Positions 1 to 8,750 of a stretch of DNA of 64,000 nucleotides are shown piece after piece. Position numbers and translations under genes: made by a program. The first letter of the stretch is position 1. The number at the start of each line of letters is the position of its first letter. The notes beneath the pieces were generated by a model. It made no database searches, was not told where the DNA came from, and worked only from the letters and a program-made list of their open reading frames with translations. Source of the stretch: Candidatus Aphodovivens avistercoris (GTDB taxonomy: Bacteria > Actinomycetota > Coriobacteriia > Coriobacteriales > Eggerthellaceae); contig DVIW01000004.1 in NCBI GenBank assembly GCA_018710945.1, positions 62,001 through 126,000 on the forward strand, read 5' to 3'.

Positions 1-282
1 CTCGCGCACGTTGCGCTTGCGCTGGCGGGCGTTGGCCGGCGTGGCGGCGCGCTCGTCGCGGTGGGCGTAGGCCTCACGCGCCGTGCGCGGACGGAACTGG
101 GAAGGCGTCCATTCGTGGACGGGAGCCTCGCCGTCAGCCAGCGCCGAAGCGGTCGGCACTGACGGCGCCGCCGAGGCGCTGGCGGCAGGGTCGCGTTTCG
201 CCGCGCCGCTGCGGGCAGAGAACGCCGCAGGGCGGCTACTTCGGCCACCTCCGTCGGCAGGGGATGTCGCTTGAGCGTTCAT
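1..282 (-). CDS. Hypothetical protein, N-terminal 94 codons only (runs off the window)
   Basis: The frame opens with ATG at 282 on the minus strand and stays open to the window edge, so the C-terminus is missing. The visible part is Ala/Ser/Pro-rich and probably disordered. It is followed by a basic stretch (HEWTPSQFRPRTAREAY, then several Arg/Lys). The start lies 4 bp after the stop of the PH-domain gene, which suggests the same operon. No good ribosome binding site is visible before this ATG, so the true start is uncertain. I do not recognise the family. Confidence 0.45.
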   Translation of the reverse strand, partial: MNAQATSPADGGGRSSRPAAFSARSGAAKRDPAASASAAPSVPTASALADGEAPVHEWTPSQFRPRTAREAYAHRDERAATPANARQRKRNVRE

Positions 283-286
283 ATGC

Positions 287-2365
287 TTATGATACCGCAT
301 TCCCACCGGGGCGCACCCACTCCAGCCAGGCGCGGGCATCATCTTCATACACGTCGACGAGGCGCACCGTGGTGCCGCCCGTGCCCGCCGCCGTGCGCAC
401 AGCGATGGTGGCCGTGCGGGCGCGGCGCTGGAAGGGGTTGGTCTTGGTGAAGCCGAACTGGATCTTGCGGCGGGGGAAGCTGACCGACTCGCGGGACAGG
501 CCGCCGTTGACCACCTTCATGAAGCGGCGGTTGTAGGAGAAGCCGCTGCCGCGCGCCCACAGCACCGCGCCTGCGACCTCCAGCGCGAAGATGACGGCGC
601 ACACCGCGTAGGCAGCGACGGCCCCCGTGTTGACGACGCCGAGCGCACCTTCCGCCTGGCCCAGGGAAACGTCGAACAGCTGCGCGATGGAACGCTCGCC
701 CATGAGGTTGAAGCCGATCTGCACAAGCGCCACGGCCACCGCCAGCCAAAAGCCCGCCCCTTGCAGGATGGCGCGCCGCACGATGGCGCGGCGCAGCGCC
801 ACCCGCGGCAGAGGCGTGGTCTGCTGCGGCATGTCGGCGAACTCGGGGACGAGGCCCGCCAAAATCTCCGGCACGCGGTCCACCTTCACGAAGGGATGGA
901 TGACGATGCCGGGATGCGCGGCGCCCTGGCCCTGCTCGCCCTGGGAGGCGTCGGCGGCGTCGATCTTGCCCAGCGACAGCTCGCAGTAGCCGATGAGGCG
1001 GCGGATGACGCTCTGCTTCACCGCCACCGACTGCACGCGGTCCACGTCCACGCCGCTGATGCGGTGCTGCAAAAGCCCGTGCTCCACCTCGATGCGGCTG
1101 CCGCGACGGCGCGCCTTGAACCCGCCGTACTGGATGCAGGTGCCCAGCACCGAAACGCCCCACATGACGGCCAGCACCAGCAGCACGGCGATGATGCCGA
1201 ACAGCACCAGGTTGCCGCCAAGCAGGCTGGTTCCCACCGACACCGCGGTGCCGGCGATGTCGTTCACGTTGCCGCCGAACAGCTCCAACGCGCCGCCCAC
1301 GGTCTGGAACACGGCAGCCAGCGCGCCCACCACGATGAGCACGAGGCCGGTGCTGTTGGACAGGCCGGTGAACACGAGCTCCTTGTTGGTGAGGCCGTAT
1401 TCGTAGGACGAGCGCCCCATGTCCACCGCGTCGCCGGCGAACACGCCGCGCAGGTCGTCCCACGCCTCGGCGCCGATGTCGAGCACGTTGCCGGGAACCG
1501 CCGCAGGCGCAGCGGGCGCGAACGCAGCCGGGGTCGCGCCGGGAGCGACCGGGGCGCCGAGCATTGCGGGCGCAACGGGCATGGCGGGAGCGCCAGGAAC
1601 CACCGGGGCCGCGCTCGGCTGCTGCGCAGCAGGAGCGCCGCCCAGCCCCAGGATGCGGCGCTTGCGCAGGTACAGCTCCATGCGCAGGCGCTCGGCCTGA
1701 TCTTTGCGCACGTAGGGGACGCGCACCGCCGTATGCGAGGCGCCGCCGGCGGTGTCGATGCTCACCGTGCACACACCGAAGACGCGCTGCAGCAGCGACG
1801 CCTGCTGGTCGACCGACTGCACGCGCTGGTAGGGCACGTGCACGCGCTTCTTGTTGAAGATGCCCGAATAGAAGCTGAATTCCTCGTCGCCGATCTCGTA
1901 CCACAGATGCCGGTACGACCACCACTGGTAGGCCAGGCACAGGCCCACCACCAGCGCGATGACGGCCAGCAGAACCAGCCCGGCGATGAGCACGCCGAAG
2001 CCTCTTCCCGAGCCGCCCTCCAAAAACAGCCCCGCCAACGACGAGAACGACGACACGGCCATGGCCGCCACGATGACGCCCGCCAGCTTGAGCGTGCCCA
2101 GCCAGATGTAGCTGTGGTGCACGCGATGGCGCTGCGGCTGCGCGGCGGGAACGGGCGCAGGAGCGGGCTGGAGCACAGGTGCGCCCGCCGGCGCAGGAGC
2201 GAACTGCTGCGGAGCCAGCATCGGTTGCGGCTGCGGCTGCGGGGCCGCGGCATATGTGGTCGGCTGCGGCTGCGGGGCCGGAACGGGCTGCGGGATCGGC
2301 TGCGCGCCTGCAGCGGGCTGCGGCGCCGGTTGGGGCGCGGCCTGGGACGAAATGCGCTCGTCCAT
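287..2365 (-). CDS. YdbT-like membrane protein with three bacterial PH (bPH2) domains
   Basis: The product is 692 aa. The first 100 residues are Pro/Gln/Ala-rich and low in complexity. Membrane segments and three bPH2-type beta domains follow in turn: around IFNKKRVHVPYQRVQSVDQ, around LLQHRISGVDVDRVQSVAVK, and near the C-terminus around SFPRRKIQFGFTKTNPFQ. The repeated (V/I)P-Q-R-V-Q-S-V strand is the family hallmark. Its start overlaps the stop of the YdbS-like gene by one base (TGATG), with AGGAGG upstream. The open frame extends further upstream, but that part only shadows the neighbouring gene. YdbS/YdbT pairs are common in Gram-positives. In Bacillus they have been linked to resistance to foreign antimicrobial peptides, and I do not assume that role here. 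Confidence 0.85.
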   Translation of the reverse strand: MDERISSQAAPQPAPQPAAGAQPIPQPVPAPQPQPTTYAAAPQPQPQPMLAPQQFAPAPAGAPVLQPAPAPVPAAQPQRHRVHHSYIWLGTLKLAGVIVAAMAVSSFSSLAGLFLEGGSGRGFGVLIAGLVLLAVIALVVGLCLAYQWWSYRHLWYEIGDEEFSFYSGIFNKKRVHVPYQRVQSVDQQASLLQRVFGVCTVSIDTAGGASHTAVRVPYVRKDQAERLRMELYLRKRRILGLGGAPAAQQPSAAPVVPGAPAMPVAPAMLGAPVAPGATPAAFAPAAPAAVPGNVLDIGAEAWDDLRGVFAGDAVDMGRSSYEYGLTNKELVFTGLSNSTGLVLIVVGALAAVFQTVGGALELFGGNVNDIAGTAVSVGTSLLGGNLVLFGIIAVLLVLAVMWGVSVLGTCIQYGGFKARRRGSRIEVEHGLLQHRISGVDVDRVQSVAVKQSVIRRLIGYCELSLGKIDAADASQGEQGQGAAHPGIVIHPFVKVDRVPEILAGLVPEFADMPQQTTPLPRVALRRAIVRRAILQGAGFWLAVAVALVQIGFNLMGERSIAQLFDVSLGQAEGALGVVNTGAVAAYAVCAVIFALEVAGAVLWARGSGFSYNRRFMKVVNGGLSRESVSFPRRKIQFGFTKTNPFQRRARTATIAVRTAAGTGGTTVRLVDVYEDDARAWLEWVRPGGNAVS

Positions 2366-2856
2366 CACACGTCCTCCTGGGCGATGCGGGCCAGCTCGGC
2401 CGCCTTGTCGCGCAGCTGGTCGGCCACCTCGGACGCCAGGCCGGGGATCTCGTGCTCGCCCGCCGCCGTGGCGACCGTGGCGCTGGCCAGGCCGAACGCG
2501 CGCTGGATGGGGCCCTGGCGCGTGTCGGTGTTCTGCACGCGGATGAACGGGATGATGAAGCGCTTGCGCCACACGATGCCGCGCGCGATGTCCAGATAAT
2601 CGTCGGAGAGCTGGTAGCGCCAGCGCGCGTAGCGGATGGGCGGCAGCACCGCCAGCCACACCACCAGGCACAGCGCCCACGCCACGCCGATGCAGGCCGT
2701 CACCGTCCACGCCCACCCCGCCGAGGGGTCGGTCAGCGCGATGATGGGAAACGCGATGCCCGCGCAGATGAACAGCAGGCAGATCCAGATGGCGTCGTTG
2801 ATGCGCCACACCGTCTTCACCCGCGGATCCAGCTGGTTCGCCGGCAGCTCTTTCAT
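2365..2856 (-). CDS. YdbS-like membrane protein with one bPH2 domain
   Basis: The product is 163 aa. Two membrane segments occupy residues 20-70 (IWICLLFICAGIAFPIIAL, then ACIGVAWALCLVVWLAVLP). One bPH2 domain follows with the signature FIIPFIRVQNTDTRQGPIQR. I chose ATG 2856 because AAGGGG precedes it. An upstream in-frame ATG at 2895 has no such site. The gene is translationally coupled to the larger YdbT-like gene (TGATG junction), as these two families usually are. Confidence 0.85.
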   Translation of the reverse strand: MKELPANQLDPRVKTVWRINDAIWICLLFICAGIAFPIIALTDPSAGWAWTVTACIGVAWALCLVVWLAVLPPIRYARWRYQLSDDYLDIARGIVWRKRFIIPFIRVQNTDTRQGPIQRAFGLASATVATAAGEHEIPGLASEVADQLRDKAAELARIAQEDV

Positions 2857-2978
2857 AAAGGCCCCTTCTTTCCGTTCGTCATTCCACTCCATCATACCAA
2901 AGCGGTCCGGCCCCGCCGTCCTCCCCCAGTCAACGGTTTCCCCACAGATCGCGCCCGCTTCCCGAAGAAAAACGCAAA

Positions 2979-3018
2979 GCGCCCCTCCGACCAGCGGAAA
3001 GCGCGGTCGGAGGGGCGC
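2979..3018 (-). terminator. Rho-independent terminator of the DUF4190-type gene
   Basis: A perfect 14-bp GC-rich inverted repeat (2979-2992 with 3005-3018) is followed on the minus strand by a T-rich tail (TTTGCGTTTTTC). It lies about 90 bp after the stop codon at 3109. Confidence 0.85.
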
Positions 3019-3108
3019 CAGGTCAGCGAGCGGCGCACCGCCCGCGTCAAATCTGCACCGTGAACGCCCCCCCCCCGGTCAGACCGGGAAGGGCGTGCTA
3101 GCTTCAGG

Positions 3109-4407
3109 CTAGGCCAGGCCGAACAGGTAGTCGATCTCGGTGTCCCACGAAGTCTGGTCGATCTCCCAGCCGCTGCCGTTGTTCACCAGGTCCACGGAGA
3201 AGTAGTTAGTGTCGCTCAACGGCGCCTCCTGGGCAGCCGCCATGAGCATCTCGCCCATCTTGGCCATGTCCTGCTCCTGGGTGGTGGAAGCGTACTCGTC
3301 CGAAGAGGTGTAGTCGGTGATCTTCGCATTCAACGTGTCCAGCACGCCCCACGCGTCGCGGCACGTCACATCGGCCGACACGAACCCGTCCGTGTCGCCC
3401 TCGTAGGCGCTCACCAGGCTGATCTCGTAGTCGAAGCCCTCCAGCACCGCGCGGGCGTAGGCGGCGGAGTCAACCCCGCAGTCGGCCATGGTGAAGCCGG
3501 TCTGCTCCTGGAACCCCTTGTCGGCCAGCGCGGCGATCTCGGCCACCGCCTCGTCGCTGGCACTCTTGTACTGGTCGAGGCGCGCGGTGAGCGCATCGAC
3601 GGCCTCCTGCTCATCAGCGGTGTAGTTGATGTCCGAATCCGACGTGGAGCCGGAGTCGTCACTGGTGGAAGGAGCCGGAGCGACGGTGCTCGTGGTGGTG
3701 TTCGTTTCCTCCATGATGGCGTTCACCGCCGCGCAGCTCACCGTAAGCGCCAGCACGAACATGATGACCGACAGGATGATGCCCGCCAGGCCGCAGATCC
3801 TGCCCGCCGTGACTTTGCCGCTCTTGCCCGACAGCTTGATGGCCTTCGACGCCATCACCAGGGCAACCACGCCCAGGATGATGCCGAACAGCGGCGCCCA
3901 GCACATCACGATGGCCAAGATGCCACACACCAGCGCCGCCGTGGCCTTGCCGTTGCTCTGCGGAGCGGGCGGCGGATAGGCGCCGGGCTGGCCGTAGTAG
4001 GGGCCGCCGACCGGGGCGCCGGGCTGCTGGGGCATCGGCTGGCCGGGCTGCTGCGGCTGGGCGGCCGCAGCGCCGGGCATCGGTTGGGCTGCCGCGGCGG
4101 GCTGGGCGGCCGGCTGCGCGAACGGGTCGGCGGGCTGCTGCGCCGGAGCGGGCTCAGCGGCCTGCGCCGTGAACGGGTCCGCGGCAGCAGGCTGCTGCAC
4201 CTGCGTGGCAAAGGGGTCCGCCGGCTGTTGCACCTGCGTGGCGAACGGATCCGCCGGCTGCTGCACCTGCGTGGCGAACGGATCGGCGGGCTGCTGGGCC
4301 TCGCCTGCCGGCTGCGCCGCCGGGGTGACGGAAGCGTTTTCCGGGGCCGCGCCCTCCGGCTGGCCTGTCCCCTCGCTTTCCGGATTGTTCAAACGACGAT
4401 CGTCCAT
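3109..4407 (-). CDS. DUF4190-type membrane protein with Gln/Pro/Ala-rich repeats
   Basis: The product is 432 aa. Residues 1-150 are disordered and hold three near-identical copies of QQPADPFATQV plus a Pro/Gln/Gly/Tyr-rich stretch. Two hydrophobic helices of the DUF4190 type follow (TAALVCGILAIVMCWAPLFG and GLAGIILSVIMFVLALTVSC). After an acidic Thr/Ser linker comes a roughly 170-residue extracytoplasmic domain like those of DUF5105 lipoproteins. The gene is monocistronic with its own terminator. Its design, a repeat-rich tail joined to a small membrane module, resembles the TM2 protein at 27292-28050. The function is unknown. Confidence 0.75.
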   Translation of the reverse strand: MDDRRLNNPESEGTGQPEGAAPENASVTPAAQPAGEAQQPADPFATQVQQPADPFATQVQQPADPFATQVQQPAAADPFTAQAAEPAPAQQPADPFAQPAAQPAAAAQPMPGAAAAQPQQPGQPMPQQPGAPVGGPYYGQPGAYPPPAPQSNGKATAALVCGILAIVMCWAPLFGIILGVVALVMASKAIKLSGKSGKVTAGRICGLAGIILSVIMFVLALTVSCAAVNAIMEETNTTTSTVAPAPSTSDDSGSTSDSDINYTADEQEAVDALTARLDQYKSASDEAVAEIAALADKGFQEQTGFTMADCGVDSAAYARAVLEGFDYEISLVSAYEGDTDGFVSADVTCRDAWGVLDTLNAKITDYTSSDEYASTTQEQDMAKMGEMLMAAAQEAPLSDTNYFSVDLVNNGSGWEIDQTSWDTEIDYLFGLA

Positions 4408-4533
4408 CAGTCCCCCTTACCTCGGGCAGCGCGCGACGCCGCGCCGTGCGCCGGCTTTCGTTTCGCAATGAGATCGGCAGGGCGCTGCAAGCCCTCCCCT
4501 GTGCCGAAATGCGGCGGTTGCCTTAAGTATACA

Positions 4534-4560
4534 CAAGGGCCCGCACATGGCGGGCCCTTG
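4534..4560 (-). terminator. Terminator of cydAB
   Basis: A perfect 11-bp stem (CAAGGGCCCGC, 4534-4544, with 4550-4560) and a 5-nt loop lie 22 bp after the cydB stop. Confidence 0.8.
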
Positions 4561-4582
4561 AGCGCAGCGTATTTGCGAGCTT

Positions 4583-5644
4583 TTACGCTTCGTTTACGAG
4601 CGACGGCGCATGACCGGCCGCATCTTCCTCGGAAATGCGCCCGCGGAAGGTGCGGTAGATGACCACGTGGTAGATCAGCACGAGCGGCAGGCCCACGCAG
4701 GTGATGCCGGTCATCCACATCAGCGACAGGTCGGTGGCCGAACCGTTCATCAGCGTGATGCTGGCGCCTGCGCTCTCCGGCGAGGCCACCACCAGGTTCG
4801 GGAACATCGAGGCCGCCAGCAGCCCCACCAGCATCACCGCAGCGGCGCACTGGGCCAGAAACGCGCCCTTGTCGCCGGAGGGCTTGCGGCCCAGCAGCAG
4901 CGAGGCGACCATCGCCGCCACGAACAGGATGGCGAACGTCCAGCGCAGCGCGCCCAGAGCCGGGTCCATGGCCGGCTGGATGCCGAAGTGGCCGTACAGC
5001 GACACCGCCGCGAACAGCACCAGCGCCACAATGCCCAGAGGCAGGCGGGCGGCAGCGGCGCGGGCGCGCAGCGACGAGCCCTCGGCGGCCTTCAGCGACA
5101 GCCACGCAGCGCCGGCAGCCAGGAACATCGCCAAGCCCAGAAGGCCGGTGAGCAGCGTGAACGGCGTCACGAGGCCCAGCAGCGGTACGCCGGCGTAGTC
5201 GCCGTTGGCGTCCATCGGAATGCCCGCGTAGACGTTGCCCACGGCCACGCCGAACAGCAGCGCCGGCAGAAGCGAGCCCAAAAAGAAGCACGCGTCCCAC
5301 GCCTTGCCCCACTTCGGGTCGTGCGCGCGGAACTCAAGCGACACCGCACGGACGATCAGCCCGAACAGCACCAGCATGATGGCCAGGTAGAAGCCGGAGA
5401 ACGTGGTGGCGTAGGCTTTCGGGAACGCCGCGAACAGCGCGCCGCCCGCCGTGAGCAGCCACACCTCGTTGCCGTCCCACACCGGCCCGATGCTGCGACG
5501 CACCACCGCGCGCTCTCGTTCGTTCTTCGCAAGGAAGGGGTACAGGATACCCGAGCCCAGATCGAAGCCGTCCAACACGAAGTAGCCGGCAATCAGGACG
5601 AAGATCAGGAAGAACCACAGCGCTTGGAAGATGGACATCTCCAT
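4583..5644 (-). CDS. cydB: Cytochrome bd ubiquinol/menaquinol oxidase subunit II
   Basis: The product is 353 aa, the usual CydB length, with about eight membrane segments. The N-terminus WFFLIFVLIAGYFVLDGFDLG is the conserved start of CydB, with the family GFDLG motif. CydB pairs with CydA in the cytoplasmic membrane to reduce O2 to water with quinol, with high O2 affinity and no proton pumping. The start lies 2 bp after the cydA stop, so the two genes are co-translated. The cydDC exporter genes needed for assembly are not in this window. Confidence 0.95.
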   Translation of the reverse strand: MEMSIFQALWFFLIFVLIAGYFVLDGFDLGSGILYPFLAKNERERAVVRRSIGPVWDGNEVWLLTAGGALFAAFPKAYATTFSGFYLAIMLVLFGLIVRAVSLEFRAHDPKWGKAWDACFFLGSLLPALLFGVAVGNVYAGIPMDANGDYAGVPLLGLVTPFTLLTGLLGLAMFLAAGAAWLSLKAAEGSSLRARAAAARLPLGIVALVLFAAVSLYGHFGIQPAMDPALGALRWTFAILFVAAMVASLLLGRKPSGDKGAFLAQCAAAVMLVGLLAASMFPNLVVASPESAGASITLMNGSATDLSLMWMTGITCVGLPLVLIYHVVIYRTFRGRISEEDAAGHAPSLVNEA

Positions 5645-5646
5645 GT

Positions 5647-7101
5647 TTACTCACCCGCTTTCGCAGCCGCGGCGCCGGCGACGGCCGCCGCGCCGGATGC
5701 CGCCTTCTCGTCCGCCGCAGGGGCGACGGCCTCGCCATCGTCGGGACCCTTCTTGATGAAGCGGGCGACGATGCGCACGTAGGCGACGAAGATGAACAGG
5801 TAGATGAGGGTGAACAGCACGATGGTGATGAGCACCTCCACCGGCGACACCGACTGCGAGATGGCGTCGCTGGTCAGCAGGCTCACGCCCTCGGGACCGG
5901 AGACGGAGGGGTACACCACCCACGGTTGGCGGCCGATCTCGGCCGTCACCCAGCCCGTCACAATGGCGACGAACGGGAACAGCGGGCTGATGAACAGCAG
6001 GCGCTGCAGCCAGCGCTTGTCCTTCAGCTTGCCGCCGCGCTGGAAGATGAGCGCCAGCACCACGGTGACCAGGATGAGGCCGAACATGATGACCATCAGG
6101 TGGTAGCTCTGGAACACCAGGTTGACGGGCAGGTCCTCCACCTCCATGCCGGCGAACTGGCCGCTTTCGGCAAGCTCGTTGAGGCCCGGGTACTCGGTGT
6201 CCCAGGTGCCGCTGGCAAGGAAGCTGGTGCCGCCGGGGATGGCGATGGGAGAGATGACCTCCTGGCTGGCCTCGTCCACCCAGCCGAACGCGTAGAGCGG
6301 CGGAACCTCGGAGTCGTACATGCCCTCCATCATGGCCAGCTTCGTAGGCTGCTCCTCAGACACCTCCACGGCCGACGAATGCGCGAACACCAACAGCACG
6401 CAGGTAGCCAGGATGCCCACCACGGAGCCGATCTTCACGGCGCGCAGGGCGAAGTCTTGATGGCGCTTCTTCAGCAAGTAGTAGCCGCCGATGGCCATGG
6501 CCACGAACGCGCCCATGACCAGAAGCGACGCCACGGTGTGCCCGTAGCGCGGCAGCGTGGAGGGGTTGAACGCCGCGGCGAAGAAGTCGGTGATGACGGC
6601 GCGGGTGCCGTCAGCCGCCAGCTCGGCGCCGGCAGGCGTCTGCATCCACGAGTTCGCGATGATGATCCACAGCGCGGAAAGGCACGAGCCGAACCACACC
6701 AGCCAGGCGCTTGCCAGGTAGAACTTGCGCCCCACACGGTTGCGCCCGAACAGCAGCACGCCCAAAAACACCGACTCCAAGAAGAACGCCAGAAGCGCCT
6801 CGGCCGCCAACGGCGCGCCGAAGATGTCGCCCACGAAGCGCGAGTAGTCGGCCCAGTTCGTGCCGAACGAGAATTCCATGGTGATGCCCGTGGCAACGCC
6901 CACGGCGAACGTCACGGTGAACAGCTTCACCCAAAACCTTGCCGCGGCGGCATCCTTGGGGGTGCCGGAGCGGAAGGCGCGCGTCTCGAAGATGGCCATC
7001 ACCAGGCCGATGCCAATCGAGAGCGGCACGAAGATGAAGTGGTAGACCGCGGTCAGCGTGAACTGGATGCGTCCCAGCAACACCGGATCAAGCCAATCCA
7101 T
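5647..7101 (-). CDS. cydA: Cytochrome bd ubiquinol/menaquinol oxidase subunit I
   Basis: The product is 484 aa. It begins with MDWLDPVLLGRIQFTLTAVY and carries the early conserved His (YHFIFVPLSIG). It also has the conserved acidic helix EALLAFFLESVFLG of the heme b595/d site and about nine membrane helices. The Q-loop is of the short type. The ATG at 7101 is preceded by AAGGAGGGG; the longer frame upstream is low in complexity. The C-terminal 25 residues are Ala/Gly/Asp-rich. It forms an operon with cydB and probably protects an anaerobe from traces of O2. Confidence 0.95.
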   Translation of the reverse strand: MDWLDPVLLGRIQFTLTAVYHFIFVPLSIGIGLVMAIFETRAFRSGTPKDAAAARFWVKLFTVTFAVGVATGITMEFSFGTNWADYSRFVGDIFGAPLAAEALLAFFLESVFLGVLLFGRNRVGRKFYLASAWLVWFGSCLSALWIIIANSWMQTPAGAELAADGTRAVITDFFAAAFNPSTLPRYGHTVASLLVMGAFVAMAIGGYYLLKKRHQDFALRAVKIGSVVGILATCVLLVFAHSSAVEVSEEQPTKLAMMEGMYDSEVPPLYAFGWVDEASQEVISPIAIPGGTSFLASGTWDTEYPGLNELAESGQFAGMEVEDLPVNLVFQSYHLMVIMFGLILVTVVLALIFQRGGKLKDKRWLQRLLFISPLFPFVAIVTGWVTAEIGRQPWVVYPSVSGPEGVSLLTSDAISQSVSPVEVLITIVLFTLIYLFIFVAYVRIVARFIKKGPDDGEAVAPAADEKAASGAAAVAGAAAAKAGE

Positions 7102-7235
7102 AGCTCCCCTCCTTCTTTGCCTGCCGCCGCGCCCTGCGCGCGACGGTTGCGGCTCCCCTTCTCCCAAAGCGTCGCCGCACAGCCCGCCTTAAATGGGACT
7201 GGTCTTGCGCCATTGTAGCACCCAACAGCGCACTG

Positions 7236-7285
7236 CGGGGCGTAAATGCTATTATTTTAGTTTCATTTTTAACGAGACGATGCTT
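7236..7285 (-). promoter_or_regulatory. AT-rich island upstream of cydA, likely promoter region
   Basis: The 213-bp gap between hypD and cydA contains one AT-rich block (minus strand: TTAAAAATGAAACTAAAATA) in otherwise GC-rich DNA. That is where the cydAB promoter should lie. I cannot assign exact -35 and -10 boxes. Confidence 0.35.
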
Positions 7286-7314
7286 TCCGGCGGCGCCCTC
7301 AGCGCATCCCTGCC

Positions 7315-8421
7315 TTAGTAGTAGCGGTAGTACGCGGCGCAGCTGCCCTCGCTGGACACCATGCACGGGCCCACAGGGTTCTCCGGCGTGCACACCGTGC
7401 GGAACAGCGGGCAGTCGCTTGGCGCCATGATGCCGCGCAGCACGTCGCCGCAGCGACAGCCCTTCGGCTCCTGCGTGAGCTCCACTTCGGGCTGGAAGCG
7501 GCGCAGAGCGTCGAATTCCGCGAACTCTTCGCGGAAGCGGTAGCCCGAACCGGGGATCTCGCCCAGGCCGCGCCACACCGCCGGGCAGGTTTCGAACACC
7601 TCGTCGATGGCGGCCAGCGCCACGGGGTTGCCCTCGGGCATCACGCCGCGCGCGTAGGCGATCTCGATCTCCGCGCGGCCCTCGTGCAGCTGCCGCATGA
7701 TCATCGCGATGCCCTGCAGCACGTCCACCGCCTCGAACCCGGTGATGACGCCCGGCACGCCGTATTTCTGCGCCAGGAAGCGGTACGGCTTAGCGCCGAT
7801 GATGGTGCTCACGTGGCCGGGCAGGATGAGCGCGTCCAGCTTCAGCTGCGGGTCGTTGACGATGGCCTCCAACGCATGGGGCATGTTCTTGTGGATGGCC
7901 ACCACGCTGAAGTTCTTCAGCCCCAGCGCGCGGGCGCGCTTCACGGCCATGGCGGAAAGCGGCGTGGTGGTTTCGAAGCCCACGCCCACGAACACGATCT
8001 GGCGGTCGGGGCGGCGCTGCGCCAGGGCCAGCGCGTCCAGCGGCGAGTAGACGATCTCCACGCTGGCGCCCGCCGCCTGCTCCTTCAGCAGGCTGGACGT
8101 GGAGCCGGGCACGCGCGTCATGTCGCCGAAGGTGGCGATGGTCACATCAGGGATGCGCGCGAGCGCGATGACGGCATCGATGTCGCGGTTCGAGGTGACG
8201 CACACCGGGCAGCCCGGGCCCGACGACAAGCGCACGCCCTCGGGCATGAGGGCGCGGATGCCGTTGCGCGCGATAGCCACCGTGTGGGTGCCGCACACCT
8301 CCATGAGCGTGACCCCGCCTTCGGGCGCCAGCTTGCGGATGGACTCGATGAGCCCGCGGGCGAGCGCGGGGTCTTTGAACGCGGCCAGCTCGGCTTCCAA
8401 CGCCGCAGGGTCGGCGCTCAT
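7315..8421 (-). CDS. hypD: Hydrogenase maturation factor HypD
   Basis: The product is 368 aa and full length. It carries the HypD signatures MEVCGTHT, SSGPGCPVC and GVGFETTTP, and the C-terminal Cys-rich Fe4S4 region (CRCGDVLRG, DCPLFRTVC, GPCMVSSEGSC). With HypC it holds the iron that receives CN- and CO ligands before insertion into the [NiFe]-hydrogenase large subunit. Its start overlaps the hypC stop by 4 bp. The gene order is hypF-hypC-hypD. hypE, which often follows, is replaced here by cydAB. Confidence 0.96.
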   Translation of the reverse strand: MSADPAALEAELAAFKDPALARGLIESIRKLAPEGGVTLMEVCGTHTVAIARNGIRALMPEGVRLSSGPGCPVCVTSNRDIDAVIALARIPDVTIATFGDMTRVPGSTSSLLKEQAAGASVEIVYSPLDALALAQRRPDRQIVFVGVGFETTTPLSAMAVKRARALGLKNFSVVAIHKNMPHALEAIVNDPQLKLDALILPGHVSTIIGAKPYRFLAQKYGVPGVITGFEAVDVLQGIAMIMRQLHEGRAEIEIAYARGVMPEGNPVALAAIDEVFETCPAVWRGLGEIPGSGYRFREEFAEFDALRRFQPEVELTQEPKGCRCGDVLRGIMAPSDCPLFRTVCTPENPVGPCMVSSEGSCAAYYRYY

Positions 8422-8687
8422 CGCAGCGCCTCCGCGGCAGCAGGCTGGGGCTGGGGCGCCTCGTCGCCCGCCAGCTCGGGGAACTCTTTGATGAGGTCGA
8501 TCGTCTCTTGCGCGTACTGCGCGTCCACCACCTCGATGGCGAATCCGGCGTGCACCAACACGAAGTCGCCCTCTTGGGCCTGCGGCGTCAGGTCAAGCGC
8601 GATGTCGCGCTTCACGCCCAGGATGTCGACCGTCGCCAGACGGTCCTCTTTCAGCTCGGTGATCTTGGCGGGAATGGCCAGGCACAT
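8418..8687 (-). CDS. hypC: Hydrogenase maturation chaperone HypC
   Basis: The product is 89 aa. It starts MCLAIPAKI, with the essential Cys2 that becomes the N-terminal ligand, and has the family core GDFVLVHAGFAIEVVD. HypC shuttles the Fe(CN)2CO unit from HypD to the hydrogenase large subunit. It overlaps hypD by 4 bp and follows hypF after a 63-bp gap. The last 20 residues (Pro/Gln/Ala-rich) are an unusual tail. Confidence 0.95.
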   Translation of the reverse strand: MCLAIPAKITELKEDRLATVDILGVKRDIALDLTPQAQEGDFVLVHAGFAIEVVDAQYAQETIDLIKEFPELAGDEAPQPQPAAAEALR

Positions 8688-8750
8688 GGCAAACGCTCCT
8701 TCTGCGCGCCCGCCGCCGCGGCCCTCCTGCGGGCTTCAGGCGAACGGGCT

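Noticed and set aside
761-2599. Long plus-strand open frames antisense to the PH-domain genes (also 8508-10631, 10942-14052, 28037-30877, 43374-45161 and 57801-60053)
   Set aside because: They oppose genes with clear families, encode His/Arg/Gln-rich low-complexity products and have no start signals. High G+C makes such shadow frames common.
2366-2809. N-terminal extension of the YdbT-like gene to 2809
   Set aside because: It lies inside the YdbS-like gene in another frame. The ATG at 2365 has AGGAGG and the normal coupled position.
4195-4300. Tandem DNA repeats (QQPADPFATQV copies) as a mobile or CRISPR-like element
   Set aside because: The repeat is a coding repeat in phase with the protein frame and fits a disordered tail.
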